A stretch of 64,000 nt of DNA from Adineta ricciae (Eukaryota; Rotifera; Eurotatoria; Adinetida; Adinetidae), in contig CAJNOJ010000227.1 of the NCBI GenBank assembly GCA_905250025.1, positions 62,001-126,000 of the forward strand. Direction: 5' to 3'. Shown here in pieces: positions 33,401 through 47,683 of this stretch. A model generated the notes under the pieces. That model ran no database searches, was not told the origin of the DNA, and saw nothing but the letters and a program-made list of their open reading frames with translations. Every line of letters starts with the position of its first letter. The stretch's first letter is position 1. The position numbers and the translations under genes were made by a program.

Positions 33401-34040
33401 TTCCGATTTTTGACCGAAATGACCCTGATGTCCACTCCAGGGAGCGTTGGTTTTGCTGACTAAGTTGTAGATCTTGAAAAGTTACACCGATGTAAATACT
33501 TTCTAGGCTGGATCACTAGGGAATATTGTTCCCTAGAGGAGCTGGAAGGGCTTATAAACCACCGCTTTCTTTTACTGAAAGAGGAAGTGGTTTGCTTAGA
33601 TATTTACGTTTAGGGAAGTTTGGTTTCTCTATTTTTGAATTCAGCAGATCGAACTTGACAAGTTTGGAGGAATTTCGGAGACTTTTCAGGGGGGCCGATT
33701 TCTCCTCTTAAACCCCCTCCTTTTCTTTTGAAATCGATTGCATTTCTTGAATGATTCTTATTTTATACGTTCTGTTCCAGATTCCGGACTCAGCTTACAA
33801 GTCCATGGATAGACGATGAAATAAGTGTCGCAAGAACATGATCTGGAATCATCCGAACTTTCTAGGAAACATATCTACACTCGTTCGAGAAGAAATATAA
33901 TGGTTAATGAACTAATAAAACAGACTTATAATATTCTTATTAATTATCATTTCATCAAGTGACATTTGCATAATACAAACAATTCTACTGTGAAACAAAA
34001 TTGTTTTCAACGTGAAAGTGCATCATTTTCTTAGTAAAAG
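33401..34040. other. intergenic, nothing recognised
   Basis: No supported gene was found. The 61-codon frame at 33526-33711 has no domain features. Confidence 0.45.
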
Positions 34041-34616
34041 TTATCCAAGCAAGTAAACTGTTACGCATACGAATACGAATACGATTACTAAGCAACATAT
34101 AAACCCCAAATCATGATGTATTCGATCGTTTATATAGGGCTCTGCTGGTTGATTTACTGATGGACGGGAAGCAGGTCTTCGACTGTGATTTAAATCAATT
34201 TGCCGTTCTCCACTTCTAATCAGCATCGATGAGTCTGTTCGCCGGGAACTCTCAAATGGAGATGAAGGCTGAGATATCGTACGCTGATTCTGTGTCGACG
34301 ATTGTCGACGATCATGTTCACGAATCAATGCACGATCGTCTGGATCGTCTCGATTCAGTGGTAGAATTAATACTGATGACTCGCAATGTGAGCACCGTAT
34401 TCCGTTCGGTGCGTAGGCCGCCTCTGATCGTCGGTCACATTGACGGCAAATGTAAACATAAAGATTCCGTAAATTGCACGGCTGTACGTTTGCACCACAC
34501 GATGGGCATCTTTGGGACACGTTCGCAAGAGCTCTGTTGCTGTTCCAAGTTCTACCGCAACGGGAACATCGATAATCGCCAGAAGAAGGAAAATTTTGAC
34601 CGCGATCGTTAAACAT
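34041..34616 (-). CDS. zinc-ribbon (3CxxC-like) protein with C-terminal membrane anchor
   Basis: 191 aa from the MFND methionine; ten more in-frame codons lie upstream. Residues about 10-85 hold four CxxC knuckles (YRCSRCGRTW, QRCPSCGA, YICRQCDRR, IRCSHCES), like the 3CxxC zinc domain of ZAR1 or receptor-transporting proteins. A Ser/Arg/Gln-rich linker follows. The last ~25 residues are a single hydrophobic helix (LGFICCLVIVFVFVCVTVYLL), giving a tail-anchored layout as in vertebrate receptor-transporting proteins. Whether it chaperones receptors or is merely a zinc-binding ER protein cannot be told. No introns are needed. Confidence 0.65.
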   Translation of the reverse strand: MFNDRGQNFPSSGDYRCSRCGRTWNSNRALANVSQRCPSCGANVQPCNLRNLYVYICRQCDRRSEAAYAPNGIRCSHCESSVLILPLNRDDPDDRALIREHDRRQSSTQNQRTISQPSSPFESSRRTDSSMLIRSGERQIDLNHSRRPASRPSVNQPAEPYINDRIHHDLGFICCLVIVFVFVCVTVYLLG

Positions 34617-35555
34617 GGTGAAATATAGTATTCCTCCTTCTTTCACGAATGGAATAAGTGCAATGAAAGTAAAGTACGAGTTTTTCTTCGTTTATAACAA
34701 AATAACTATTTCATTGTGTGAAACGTCAATAAAACTCCGATCGACACAGACTGCGGTATATTTCATCATTTTTTTTCTCTTCCAACTGTTAAATATGTTC
34801 GTTGCAAACAATGCGTAGTTGTAGAACGCGCAAAAAGGAAATTTACGTTTCAGTTCTTTTTGCAGTAGCGATAAAGGTTGTGCTTTATTTCTTTCTTGTC
34901 AATATACTCGCAAAAAACATTGTGGCAGAACGGAGAAGTTTTTGAATCATTTCCAAGGTAACGAGCAGCAGTTTCTCTTTCCCAAGAGGCTTGCTTTTTC
35001 TGTCATGTGGAGAAGTGGTAAATGACGCTTGGTATATCGATATAACGGAATTTTCATCGCAAACTTGTCGTCATTCAGTGTTCTGAGATAAGGTGGCATC
35101 AATGCAAATCTATATCATTTTGTCTTTTCGTTTGAAACGCTCTTTACCAAGATTAATTATTTGATGCTGAATCTGAAACTGAAGTTTTTTTAAACTGGAG
35201 CCTTTTTTCCTTAAAACTCTGACCCTTTTAAGATTTAGATAATTAAAAGTTTCTACACCCTTTTATTTTTGATTTATCATGTAACATTCGATAGAAATTT
35301 TTATCCTCTTTACGTATAAAGGGTGATCCAAAAGTCTTGAAAAACTCAAATTATGATGCATAGTCCCTTATTACATGACGATTATCGTCCTGAATTTTCA
35401 TGTTTTTATCTCTAGGAACAAGGAAGATATGTAGACCTAGGTTTTAGAAAATTTTATTTTTATTTTCTAAAACAAGAACGCTCGTCTCGAGACTCGCTTA
35501 GCTTTTTCTCGTAGAAATACTGCTTTCAGATGTCATATTTATAATGCATTATTGC
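34617..35555. other. intergenic, nothing recognised
   Basis: This spacer lies between the zinc-ribbon gene and the left end of the next transposon. No reading frame worth calling was seen. Confidence 0.45.
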
Positions 35556-36211
35556 CAAGGGGGAAAAAGCGAGACTTCAGACTTCAACTACTTCAGTCGT
35601 ACTTCAGTCATACTTCAGTCATACTTCACCGGTACTTCACTGTACTTCGCCACTAATTCTCCTGAAAATACCACGCTGCAGTCGCTTTGTGAAGAAACAT
35701 TTTTTGATTATGCATATAAATAGTGAAATATTTGTGTGCGTCTTTTAATGGAACTGATGCTAATAGTCGAAGTCCTGAAAAAAAAAGTATAGAAAAGAGT
35801 TAGAATGTCAGACCAAACAAGTATCAACTGTTTCACTGAAAATACGTTTTTCAGTTCTTTTTTTGTCTGAACGCGGTATTCTCATCATCTCTTTCTGTGT
35901 CAACAATCGTTTCATTGAACATCTCACAACTGAAAACCTTTTATCGTTTAACGCAAAACAAGCTTTCAGCAAAATAGGAGTTTCTTTGTTCTGTCTTCAA
36001 TCACAAGAGAAAAACAGTTGAAAATGAACTATTAATTGAAATAGATAACTAATATTGATTTCGCAATGTCATTTGTCGATTTGTGTGGAATCATAGCAAG
36101 ATATAAGTGTGAATTGGATAACTCGGCATATCGAACACCTCACGTCGCACATAGAAAGCAAGTCTAAATATTTCGTATAGTATTGAGAAGATGCGCAAAA
36201 AATATTAATGA

Positions 36212-36572
36212 TTATAAGCTGCAAGCCTCGTAGAATGAATTTTCTTCATTATTACCTGAGTACGATGTTTCCTGTAGGTTTTCAAAAGCAGTAGTCGTTT
36301 CTGGATCATCATCAGATGAATGGCAGTGATTGTCATTCTCTTCCTCGCCACGAACATCGTCATCACTGTTTTCATCATCAGCATCTTCGGCAGAATCAAA
36401 CGCATCTTCTTCATAATCTTTCATCCGATCATCGTCGTCAACATCTGCATCGTCGATATGATCATGTTGTTCGAAATGACCGTCGTCGAATTCATCTTCG
36501 TCATCGCTACCTTCGTCACTCTGGGTATCGATCACAAGTATTTCTGATGCGCTTAAACTATTCAATTTGGTA
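36212..36572 (-). pseudogene. acidic C-terminal tail of the element's protein, detached by an insertion
   Basis: This open frame of about 120 codons is extremely Asp/Glu-rich (DEGSDDEDEFDD; DADVDDDDR). Its frame is open back to the end of the nested element at 36573, where a TAA inside that element's terminal repeat stops it. It reads in the same direction as the 48349-51944 gene and lies just beyond the insertion, so it was probably the C-terminus of that protein before the insertion. An independent small acidic protein (ATG at 36565) is the alternative. Confidence 0.5.
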
Positions 36573-36966
36573 GGTTATCATTTGCCCTAAATCACTGTCC
36601 CTACGAGCATTTTTAAAATTTGTCCCTACGAGCATTTTTAAAATTTGTCCCTACGAGCATTTTTAAAATTTGTCCCTACATAGGGACGTTTCATTAATTA
36701 CGCCATTTCTGGTAACCAAGTAGGGACTCTTATTTAGGGACCTCTCAATTTAGGGACTTTTTTCAGTGAAAATCTGATATACTGCTGTCGAATGTCTCAA
36801 ACTTCATAGTATCACCTATACTTTTTTCTAATAGTAACACTAACTAAAAGTTTATTAAGTGATTACAGTGCACCATAATAATGTAACTGGTGACCAGAAT
36901 CAGAGAGAGAGTGCATGGATGTTGGTCTCATGAAGGTTATTGTGATGTTTGATCTGGTGACCAGAN

Positions 36967-37078
36967 TGCATCCTGCACCAACACAGCACGAACAGGAACA
37001 GATTTCACCATCTGCGTTCGATACGCATAACACGCCAATGCATACCAAAATCAAAAGGACTGAATTCGCGAATTGCAT
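36967..37078 (-). CDS. Cys-rich secreted protein, second copy, truncated by the gap
   Basis: The signal peptide and first Cys cluster match 18376-18487 closely in sequence. The frame runs into the N at 36966, so the last 70 residues are missing from the assembly rather than mutated. Start at the same MQFANS methionine. Confidence 0.65.
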
Positions 37079-38012
37079 TTGCTTGATATAAAGAAATAAT
37101 CGTTGATTGAAGTGTATGTTGCTTAATGTGCTCACAAGTTTCGGTGAGTAGTTATATACAATGGTTTGCTTGAAGATAACAAAATTTGCTTTTACGAAGA
37201 GCAAATACATATAAGAGAAAAATCTGCTACTTTTTCAGTTATACGTCATTTGTTAAGATATTTTTTATGCTACCTCAAATCTTAATAGTTTATTACATTG
37301 TTATCGGCACTTTTATGTTATTGCATTACGTTGTGCAATATGGTGAAGTTGCTAAGAAACTCTCTCTCTCTCTCTGTCTTTGCCAAGTTCCCATGTAAAA
37401 ATAGAATTTTATAGATTTTAGTGTTTGTAAAATGGATAAGATAACGTTGCTCAACTCGCAAACTTATTGTGAAATAACAAAGAACTTAAAGTTGAGAAAG
37501 AAAGCCTATAGAGTATTAAACGAAGAACAATTCAAAAGTCAGAATATGGTTTAATATTTGTTGCAGCTTGAATATTGATTTTTCTATCGGTGCATTGTAC
37601 ACAGCTCCATTCGCTATTCATTGTTGGAATACCAGTACTTGATCTCGAAAAGAAACACGTACCCATATGTATATATGCATAAGCTCTATATTGACTCGTT
37701 TGCATTATTTTTACACACATTGGTGCTTATTTTGTTATAGAAAATTTTCTGCATGATATTCATAAATATTGTTTTCTATAAAAGATTGAATGTGTTGCGC
37801 ATCATCAGAAACCTGTTTCATGGAATCATGATGAAAAGCGAAAAAGTAAGTCATATCTGAATTCCCATTGGATTGCATAGCTCGCTCCAATTCAGAAATA
37901 TTACCTCAAAAAGTCCGTCAGTCATCAATACCTTCCCATCGACTAGATACTGCTCACACCACCATTGCTCTCAAGATTTATTTCAAAGACGAAACAACAT
38001 TCAAAGTGATAT

Positions 38013-41000
38013 TCATAACTGTTCATTACAAGATGACCCTAATACAACTCTAATTTCATTTGCTGCTGGATCAATAAAAATTATATCATCTTTTCCGTCT
38101 TGATTCAAATCGAGAACATTGACTGAATGAACACATTCATTATTCTCCGTTATATTGAAAACGAACGTTAAATAATTTTGGTCAAAAAGACTAATAGTAC
38201 TTTCGGCAACAAATATACTCAACGTTCCGTTACAATGTAAAACTGCGACATCATCAATTGTATCATTATTGAAATTAATTCGAGCAACGGATGTTGGCTT
38301 ATCTTCTGTTACATAAATTTGGTTAACATACAGCCAAGGAAAAACTGTTGTGTAAGCATCTAATATATTTGATTGCGGAGAAAGAATCACCAAATCATCA
38401 ACTGTGTCATTATTAAATCTTCCAGCAATGGCGGCCGTTGCATTTCCATACGCAATATATGACTTAGCATATGAGCAAGTCCATTCATCGTTGTAGTTCA
38501 TTATATGAAAAGCAAATATGAAATTCTCACCTCCACTTACGTATAACTGAATATCATCAGAATGATGTAGATCAGCTATTAACATTAAATTGACATTATC
38601 TATGTACCAGTCAGTATCTGAGCATATATTATAATATTGATATCCATCGCCGTCGTTGAGATAAATACTTAAAGAATTTTTATCGGTCGAATTATCGGCG
38701 TGATAAGTAATACATAAATCAAAAGATCCATCATTATTTAAGTCGCTAACTTCAATTGAAGTTGCGATTGTATCATTCATATCAATTGGTAAGACATAAG
38801 GTGGTAAAACAAATAAATCATTCGTTGACACGCCGAGGAAAAGAACGATTTCACTTGTTGCAGATAATATGACAACTGAAAAGAAAGATGAATGACTTTT
38901 CCTTTCCAAAGTAATTGTCGGAACAAGTTACCTAAATCTAGAATTGTATCATTATTAAAATCAGCCGCTTTGATTTCTTTCGGACGAGACTCATTTCCAG
39001 TTGAGAAAACAATTTGTCTTTGAAATGTTCCATTTTGGTTTCCTAACAGAATGCTCAAAGTATCTGAACCCAAATTAGTTACAGCTAAATCACTAAATGA
39101 ATCCTGATTAAAATCTCCAACAGCCATTGATGATGGGTTCAGACCAGTTGAATAAAATTTCGCTTGATTATTCAAAGTCATATGACAATAAGTATCTAAC
39201 AATCAACAATTACTATTTAGAATCCTAGTTCAATGTGTACCTGGTGTTTCTGTCACAGATGCATTGTTATTTATAACAATTGATTGTGTACTTGTAGAAA
39301 CCGACTTTTCCTCCTTATTACCGTTTCTAATGACAAATATAAATATTAATATCACTGTTCCAAGTATTAGAAGTATCGAGCCAATCGGAATTATTCGCTT
39401 GAAGTACTTTTTTCGGCTAAAATATGTAACAAATAGAAAATCCAGTCTAAAGTTAGTTCAAATTATATACTGACGAAGTATGTTCGCGTATACCAGAAGT
39501 ATCATTCACCTAAAACATGTATCAGATAAGTTTCCTCATTGAGATAACGACTGAACAATTACTTCACTCACGGATGTTGTTGTAATTGTATTCATATTTT
39601 CATTATTTACAGTCTCTCCTATTTGCTGTAGATCCGGTACAACACTGTTTTGTTTTCTACCATCAGTTAATTTGACTAAGATCACATTTGCATAGAATAA
39701 AAGAAAATGTAATCCATTTGTTAAGCCGCCAAAAACAGCAATTAATAGCGTGACTATATAAACTATATTATGTTGTAATGTGTATGAGTATACACATGAT
39801 TGTGGAGCACATTCTTGAAAATATAGATCGAATGAAGCATTGTAAATCCATTGGGAAACAAAAAGTTGATTAAGTAATGTTTCAATTGTCGTGTTAGGTG
39901 GTGTTAATGACGAATAAGAAAGCACATTGGTTTTGATCGGTTTTGAATAATCAATATAGGATTGCATTTGACCCAGACAAAGTTTATCGTAGAGACAGGC
40001 TAAACTGGATTGAAGCAGTGCGTCAAAAAAGAAACAGCCTATACGAAAACCTGGCATACGTGGATTATCTGAGAAAGAGTATATAAGTAGAATAATATAA
40101 GATACAACTGAACAATTTGAGTAAATTTGGCATGAACAACCAGTGTCGCTATATACTTTTGGTTCAGCTAATACATCCACCGTATGATTAAGCATGGGAC
40201 GTAAATCTGAAAGTGTATATTTTACGTAGAACTGCCAGTTGGATGAAAAGATATTTGCAAGTTGATTTCCGTGGTATGTCAATTGAATCAAATTGATTGT
40301 TTCGATAAATTGAATCGCAATTGTCTTTTTGAATTGTTCTAAAATCGCTTTTGTGCGAATAAGAAATTCATCAGACGAAATGACATTGGATGTGACAAAA
40401 TCATTTTGTTGAAATAATGTCAATGATGTATTTACTGTCGAGCGAGATAATGTACATAATTTTGTCAATGATTGAAACTGTATAAAAAGAAAATAACGAT
40501 AGTCAATCAAGAAGTGGAAAAAAGTGGATGCAAGTGCTCGCTTTCTTGAATCTATTTTCTTAAGCCATTCCGATGAAACAAAAATACTCGAACAAACATC
40601 GTGAAATTGTGGTTCGAGTTGAGAAATTAATTTGTTGTATTTGATTGATGTGCGACTACAAGGACATTTCAAAGTGAGAGGATATTCATCAGCTAATTGC
40701 TGGTATTTGGATACCGAAGGAGATTCGACAATGACTAGAATGGTCTCTTGTCGTAGCAAACCATAAAGAATTAGGATGACAAATGAGGAAAATAATAAAA
40801 TGATATAAATTCGAGTTAAATGACGATTTCGTCGAAGAATCTTTGGATCTTTTGATGGTGGAATTGTAGAGAAAAGGTTTAATTCAAGAAAATTTTGTTT
40901 AGTTATCGAGGAGAAATGATGAAAGAATTCTTAATGAAAAGAATTATTTTAAATAAAAAGTCTTTTAACAAATTGGCGCTCACTTCTTCTTGTAGAAAAC

Positions 41001-42390
41001 GTTTCTTTTCTATGAATAAATGAATTACGAATTTGTTTGACTATTCGAAATAGAAATGGAATTGAAATACGTAAAACAAGATTAATTCCTCCGACAAGTC
41101 CAATGATTGTTGTTATTATATAAATTAGACTTAATCGTGTTTCAATCGTATATTGACACATCAACGGATTACATTGATTATAATACGATCCGAAATAACT
41201 TTCATTTATCCATGATTGAATAAAAAGTTTATTTGCTAACGAATCGATTTGATCATATTGATTATTGGAAGATTTTAGTATTGAAATATTCTTTAATATT
41301 ATACTGGTTGAATTGGTTATTCGTTTGATTTTCCCAAAGCATATTTCATCATACAAACATTCCAATGTAGACATTAAAATTGAATGAAGAGGAAACCATG
41401 ATTGATACATTCCAGGTATAGTGAATTGTGTCTCATTTTCATAGAGAAATATGTTTTGATAACACTCAATTGACGATGTTGAAAAACATTTTTCTTTTGT
41501 ATAAGTTACATTTGACGGCAATGAATTGTTCACAGGTCTCTTCCAAAGAAACCCATTTGGTATTAAGAAAATTCTGGCAAAACTTACAATATCAATTTGA
41601 AATAAACTATTCGTTGGGACGATGAATTGATTGATGTCAAAGGTTGTTTTCAGTAAATTTAAAATACGTTGAAATGATTCGGGTGTTGTTCGTTGAAATT
41701 GTTCGATGATCAAATTGATTTGCATTTCAAAGGATTGAACATCTAATGCTTGAGTTGTGATAAACTTCGTTCGATAAAGCGATTGAAGAGAATCTTCGAT
41801 TGTTTGCATGGACATTTGACATAATGTGGATATTATTTGAAAAAAATATTCAAAATGAGAGCGAATATCGGATGTAGAAAGCATTTCGCTTTCCGATCGA
41901 ATGAATTGAAGATTTATCCAATCAGATGAAACAAATTGACTCGAACATATCTCATGATATTCAGGTACCAATTTCGCTAGAAAATAAAGGTCAATAGCTG
42001 AATTGCTACATGAACAACTGAGAGTTAATGGGTATTTGGCATAAAGCTCAATAAAATCTTTAGATGAAGGCGAATTCTTTGTAAAATGCACCGTATGTGG
42101 TTGAATGGAACTGTATGTGATGATAATGATCATACTTGATGTTAATAATATTAAGTAAATCCATGTAATAATACGTTGTTGGCGAACAATATCTTGATCT
42201 TCAGATGGTGGAATACTATTAAATAAATTTAATTTGACCATTAATTGCTTTATTGTTCGAATAATGTTTCTTAGACGACCAGGAATAGAAGCTAGAAAAG
42301 AAAAATAACTTATTTAGAAGAAAAAAGCGTTCGACACAATTTAAAATGTGGAACACGCGATCGAAATGGCGAAATTCTAACAAATATCAT
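38013..42390 (-). CDS. modular membrane/FG-GAP protein, second copy
   Basis: Counterpart of the gene at 19977-24350 with the same exon layout: ATG at 42390, module frames within 40949-42241 and 39536-40759, the short exon near 39476-39509 beginning GTG AAT GAT, and the FG-GAP exons to 38013. All frames and splice borders are kept, with many amino-acid differences in the ectodomains and FG-GAP loops (for example SDDIQLYVSGGEN for SGDIHLYVSGVNT) and few in the helices. Conservation of the splice junctions in a diverged copy supports the one-gene model. If this is the allele, the locus is intact on both homologues. Confidence 0.75.
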
Positions 42391-42392
42391 CG

Positions 42393-43896
42393 TCAACTTA
42401 TCCTTCTCAGTCGGAGACGAGCTGCTGATGAAAATTCTTGCTTCCGAACACTTTCAACACTCCTGCAAATCGTATTTCAAAAAAGGAATTTACTTGGATT
42501 ATTGGCAGTGTGAATCCAAGGCGTTGTAGCCGGTTTTTTCCGTTTCTGAAGTGTTAACATAATTGCCCAAAACTTATTAACAACTAACGGAGCAATGATA
42601 AGATATGCTGAAGATAATCCGCCGAATAATCCAATCAATGAAGTTAGAATAAATAAAAAATCGTTTCTCTTTGTAATTGTATATTGACACGTATCTGGCG
42701 AACATTGTGAATAATATCTATCGAAAAAAGTTTCTTTTTTCCATTGCCTAGTTAGCATTTCCCCAAGTAATTGTTCGATTGTCTGATTTGATACAGAGGA
42801 ATTTAATTTTTGAAAATTTATCGATGAATTTGTCAGCTCATCGATAAATGTTTGATCATAGAATACTTCAAGTGTTGATTTGAGAAGTGCACTGAACATG
42901 TAACAACCTGTTTGAAAACCCGATAGAGTTTCATTTTCAATTGTTGTTAAACCCATACAAATCGTGCTTGTCGAACTTGAACAAGTACATGAGGAATTAT
43001 CCAGAAAATGATAAGTTATTCCTTGATAACCGATGGGATTTTCTTCGTAGTCATCCGTTTTCAACGTTGGTGAAACACTTGTAACTGATCCACCTGTCAT
43101 AAATAGATTTTGTGCGGTGATATTTTGAATGAAAGTTAATGTTCTTAGAAAAGCTTTTGATATTGATTGAATGAAATCAGATAATAATGATGAGATTTGA
43201 ATTTGTAATGATTCTTGAGCAATTAATTGCGAATGAATGAATTCAGTTTGTAAGAAGATTTCAAGATTGTTTTCAATCGTTTCACGAGTTAGTTCACATA
43301 ACCTGCGAAGTGTGTTGAATTGAAATGCGGCAATGTTATAAAAATCACTTTGAGTAGAATTAATCCATGTTTCTACATAGGTATTATATAATTCAGTGAT
43401 GAAGTCATCAGAAATCAAATCACTCGTACACAACTCGTGGTAGTATGGGACTATTTGAATAAATTCTTTATATTTTATTGCAATTTTTCTACAAAAACAT
43501 TGTAAAGATGTTTCTGTCGATATTGAAGAGTATTGTTCGAACGAAGGAGATTTCATAATCACCGTTTCGGATTTTGTTATTATAGAATAATAGGTTCCTA
43601 TAAAGAGTAACGATGTTATCAAAAGAAATAGATACAAACGAGTGGATCGACGTTGATTTCGTATAACAAATTCATCTTGTGAACCATTATTGAACAAATT
43701 CAATTCAAAGAAAGTCTTTCTGAGAAACGAGAACGTACGACGGAAATTCCCGTTGATTGGCATTATTTTCAGAGTGGAAAAGCCGATCTGAAAATATTCC
43801 TTTTTAATTTGAAAGAATTTTGAAGTTAAAAGAATAGATGAAACGTTCTCAGAAAGGTACTCCAAGGATTGCAAAACAAAGAAAACTATTGTTCAT
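42393..43896 (-). CDS. one-module membrane protein, second copy
   Basis: Counterpart of 24353-25857: ATG at 43896, the same 12-codon first exon and donor gtacct, and an intact module frame. Without the last splice the frame would end earlier here (after SKFLF, stop at 42477) than in copy 1, whereas the spliced ending (TRLRLRRIS) matches in both. This favours the spliced C-terminus. The stop at 42393-42395 is again 2 nt from the next ATG at 42390. Confidence 0.68.
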
Positions 43897-44364
43897 ATTT
43901 GTTATAGCAACAACAAGAATGAATGAAAGTTCATTTTACAGAGAAAAAAGGTTTTATTTTTACTAACAAAAAGAGGATGAAGGCAGCTAATTGAAATGAT
44001 ACCAAGGTCTTTTTAAAATACTTTCTAGAAAATTGAAAGAAAGAATTTCATCAAGGAGAATACCTTACATAACACCGTGTAAGAAAAGAACTTCGTATGA
44101 TATTGCGCACAAAGTTTACGAAACATAACAACGTGCCGATTGAGGAAACACAAGGAAACTTTTCTTACATAGTTTGATGAAGTTTGAGACGCTGATCACA
44201 AATGTGTTTTTCGACTAATTCAGCTTTGTCACCGTTTGCGTTGAGCAGATATACACTATTTTCTTTATTTGCTTGTGAATAGTTAGTCGTTTTTATTTGA
44301 AATGAACATAAAATATTGGAGAAAAAGCCGAGTACATATTCAATTTGCCTCCTTCTATTGTATA

Positions 44365-44556
44365 TCGTAAAGAGTCATAACATTTTCTGAAGATAGAACA
44401 GCCTTGTCCCACATTCTCGCCTGCAAATAAAGTAGTCGAGTGTCAACAGAATGAATAGAAACTGATAATCATTTGACAATATTTACAAGCCATCATCAAT
44501 GGAACCATTCCCGCTAAGACAACGAGAGCAACAATAACAATCGACAATATTTTTAT
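44365..44556 (-). pseudogene. Cys-rich peptide, decayed second copy
   Basis: Same two-exon layout as 26445-26636, but the initiation codon is ATA, one Cys of the CC pair is Tyr, and the stop codon that ended copy 1 is read through. The hydrophobic leader is otherwise kept. This copy is unlikely to make the same peptide. Confidence 0.55.
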
Positions 44557-47500
44557 GCTGATGAAACCTTTTGCTGAAGTAGTTATATGCTTGATCTTTC
44601 TCTAGCTGCTCGATGAGCATGAAATATCTGTCGCAGATAACGCGTTCGATTATTTTATATAGAAGAATAAAACTTTCATTATTATTACGATGATTGCAGG
44701 GTGCGAACATACATTATAGATTACGCAGTTATCGGCAGAAGTGTTTTAAGTCGTATATTTGCCTTTCATTATTCAGATACTATAAGATAAATATAAAAGC
44801 TGTAAAATTGATTAACTTCTCGAATAGGTTGTGTGTAAAAAATTGTTTTCATCAACAAATGACGGTGTAATAATATTTTTTAATAAAAAAGAAATAATTG
44901 ATGTCGATGCATGGCGTAAAGAAAGTATGTGTTATATAATATTATAGTCTTCATGTTCTTTGCTGAGACATGTACAAAAGTAGTCTATAAACTTCGCTGA
45001 TACAAAATAAGAAATCAATTTTATTGAAAGTCTTGAAATTCACAGTATAGTGATCGTTACTTCTGAAGTCTTTTCTTTTCAAATAGAAGAACGACTTTGA
45101 CGAAAGAGAATTGAAAAAGCTATTTCTAAAATATACCATACTCACAAAGCAAAATACAAAGCGGAAAAGAAACTCATTGAAAAGTGAATAAATATACTCG
45201 AGCGTTTCTGTCATCGGATGTGTGTTGATATTGTTGGAAGGGAATTTTGTTCTAGGCATGTACAACGACTAACGTAGTTGAATAATTGATATATCCACAC
45301 ATGCGCCATAAAACATCAACTTCAGTGTTAATAATGGTATTTTAAAGAATTGAGGTGAATGACAAATGATGTTGATAGATGCGAACTTTTGCTTGAGAGT
45401 GCTTTTGTACGAACGAATTGGAAAATTTGAGGAATACAATGTTCCTTTACGGCAGCATGTTACTGTGCCGAGTACGACTGTTCAGAGTAGGGCTCATTTA
45501 AGGACGATAACATGGTCTGCATTACGTAATAAAGGAATGTACTGTCCAACGAAGATAAATGATAACCATTGCTCAAGTTTACTCTAAACTCAACAAATGT
45601 TGTTTTATTTGTTGTCTACAAATTAACATATCTGATTATTGTCAATATTGTCTCTAGGTTCGTTGATTTTACGTAGATCAATGATCTAACAACGACTAAC
45701 TATTTAGTTGTTGATCTCACAACTTACCAATGCATGTCTTGAGAATTCGAAGCTACTGCCAACCCGTTTGAAAAACGAATCGACCACGAGTTAGATTAGA
45801 AATGCAGCGAACGAAGCTCAAAACTACGCTGTCAGTCTACAATTTCCGATCTTTCATATACCATGCACCAGCATTGGCACAAACTCAAATCGCTCAACAA
45901 ATAAAACTGTATTAATTGAAGGTCATACGACGCCTGATCCCGTGATTTTACTAGAACACAATCGTTTACCATACTCAAACCAAAGTAATTGATAAATTGG
46001 AGTCTAGGAACAAACTCATAGAACAAATTTCACATCTAGCAATGGATGAAAAGCGGCCACTACAAAATGCTATTCGATGCATCGTATACAGGGTCGAAAG
46101 TATTTCATTAATACGTTATGTCCTGTATGAAACTTTAACCATATCTTATTCTGTTAGACCGACGACGAAGTATTAGACATACGAAAATGATTCGGTTAAG
46201 TATAAATGGCTGGTCTATTGATCCACATACTGTTTGAAACATATTCTGGATAACTTGAAGATCTATTCAATGATAGAGTAGTAGTAAGGGAACCTTTGGA
46301 GAAATACAGTGACCATAAAGTTGTACAATATGAACATATTGCATCTCAAGAAATCGAATAACTTGCTCAAGATGATTTAATGAGAGATGTCTTTAGCAAT
46401 CGTTTTCTACGTTTTAGGCATGTCTTCTGTGTTACTATTGTTAATTTGTGTTTCATTAAAAAGTATTTTTGTGGAAAACCTTTTTTCTAGTGGGAGAGGA
46501 TGTTATGATATATTTGAGCATAACGTCTATGCTTCATTTATCTCGGCTGTTAATAGAACGTACCTTATTTTGTTATGATTCTTTATCATCAAACATAAAC
46601 ACGCTTATATAGTCACGATCAAAGTACAAAGTTTACCTGTTTCTATCTATCCGTGAATTTACAGGGGTGCATGTATATCTGTGTGAGTGAAGCAAAACAT
46701 ATTGACGCCTATAGTTACAATTACAGGGGTGCATGTGTACTCGTATGGCTGAGCTTACATATATTTTTATCGATTCCTATATGTATAGGCGTTGATGTGT
46801 ATTCAGTTGTAATTCTGTACATGTATCATGAATCGAACCAGACAGCTACTTGATGATAGTCTAAAGGTTACAGATACAATTGATAAAAATATCTCGATGC
46901 AAAATAACAAATATATATTCATTGAAAAAATTATTATGATGGTATTGATACGCTTCAGAGTGTTTTCGTGCAGAAAGAAAATAGCTATTGCCTAAAATTA
47001 GTTTTTTATCGATTTTAACCGAAGGGTAAGCTTGTTTTCATGGCGAGAGAAGCGGTAATAGAATAGCCAGCATTGACACTTTTGTCGTACCCAACAATGC
47101 AAAAGGTAGTTTCGTTCCATTGATCAGAAGAAGCAAAACAGAGAATGTCACTACCTTATTAAAACTTATAGTACATTGATGTCACGCGGCTGACAAACAG
47201 TCGCTTCACTACTTTTATTAGTTAAGTTCACATATATTTTTTGGAAACAATCGTCGAAACATAAGTATAGTCTTGATGACTTCTACTAATATTGTATCGC
47301 TCGAAATTTTCGATCATATTGGATTGGCACATAAGTTCTGCACGTTTTCTTTCCACCCATGCAATAGGCGACTTTATTTTTCAAAAACACTCCATCAATC
47401 AGCAACATAACGTTAAGGTCAATATCGGTGTGTTTTTTGACTTCGACAGGACAAAAACAGGTATTCCGCAGAGAAGCATAAGAAAATGAAAGGACAACGA

Positions 47501-47683
47501 ATTACACGTATGGTTCCAACAGGAGAGAAATAGTCATACCCATGTGTGCGTCCGCCAAGAAAAGATCTAGTTTTATCAAATTGAAAGTGATTAAATATTG
47601 TTCTTCTTTAAGAGGCATCTCTCTCGATTCATACTTCAACACGAGAAAAAAATTCAAAAGGATTTCTGGAGCAATATCGAAAA
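44557..47683. other. intergenic, second copy of the 26.6-29.7 kb spacer
   Basis: Collinear with copy 1 but with more indels around 44580-45250, where alignment by eye is poor. No gene supported. Confidence 0.4.

Noticed and set aside
36316..36573. His-rich frames on the + strand
   Set aside because: They are the complement of the Asp-rich (GAT/GAC) tail and follow from its base composition.
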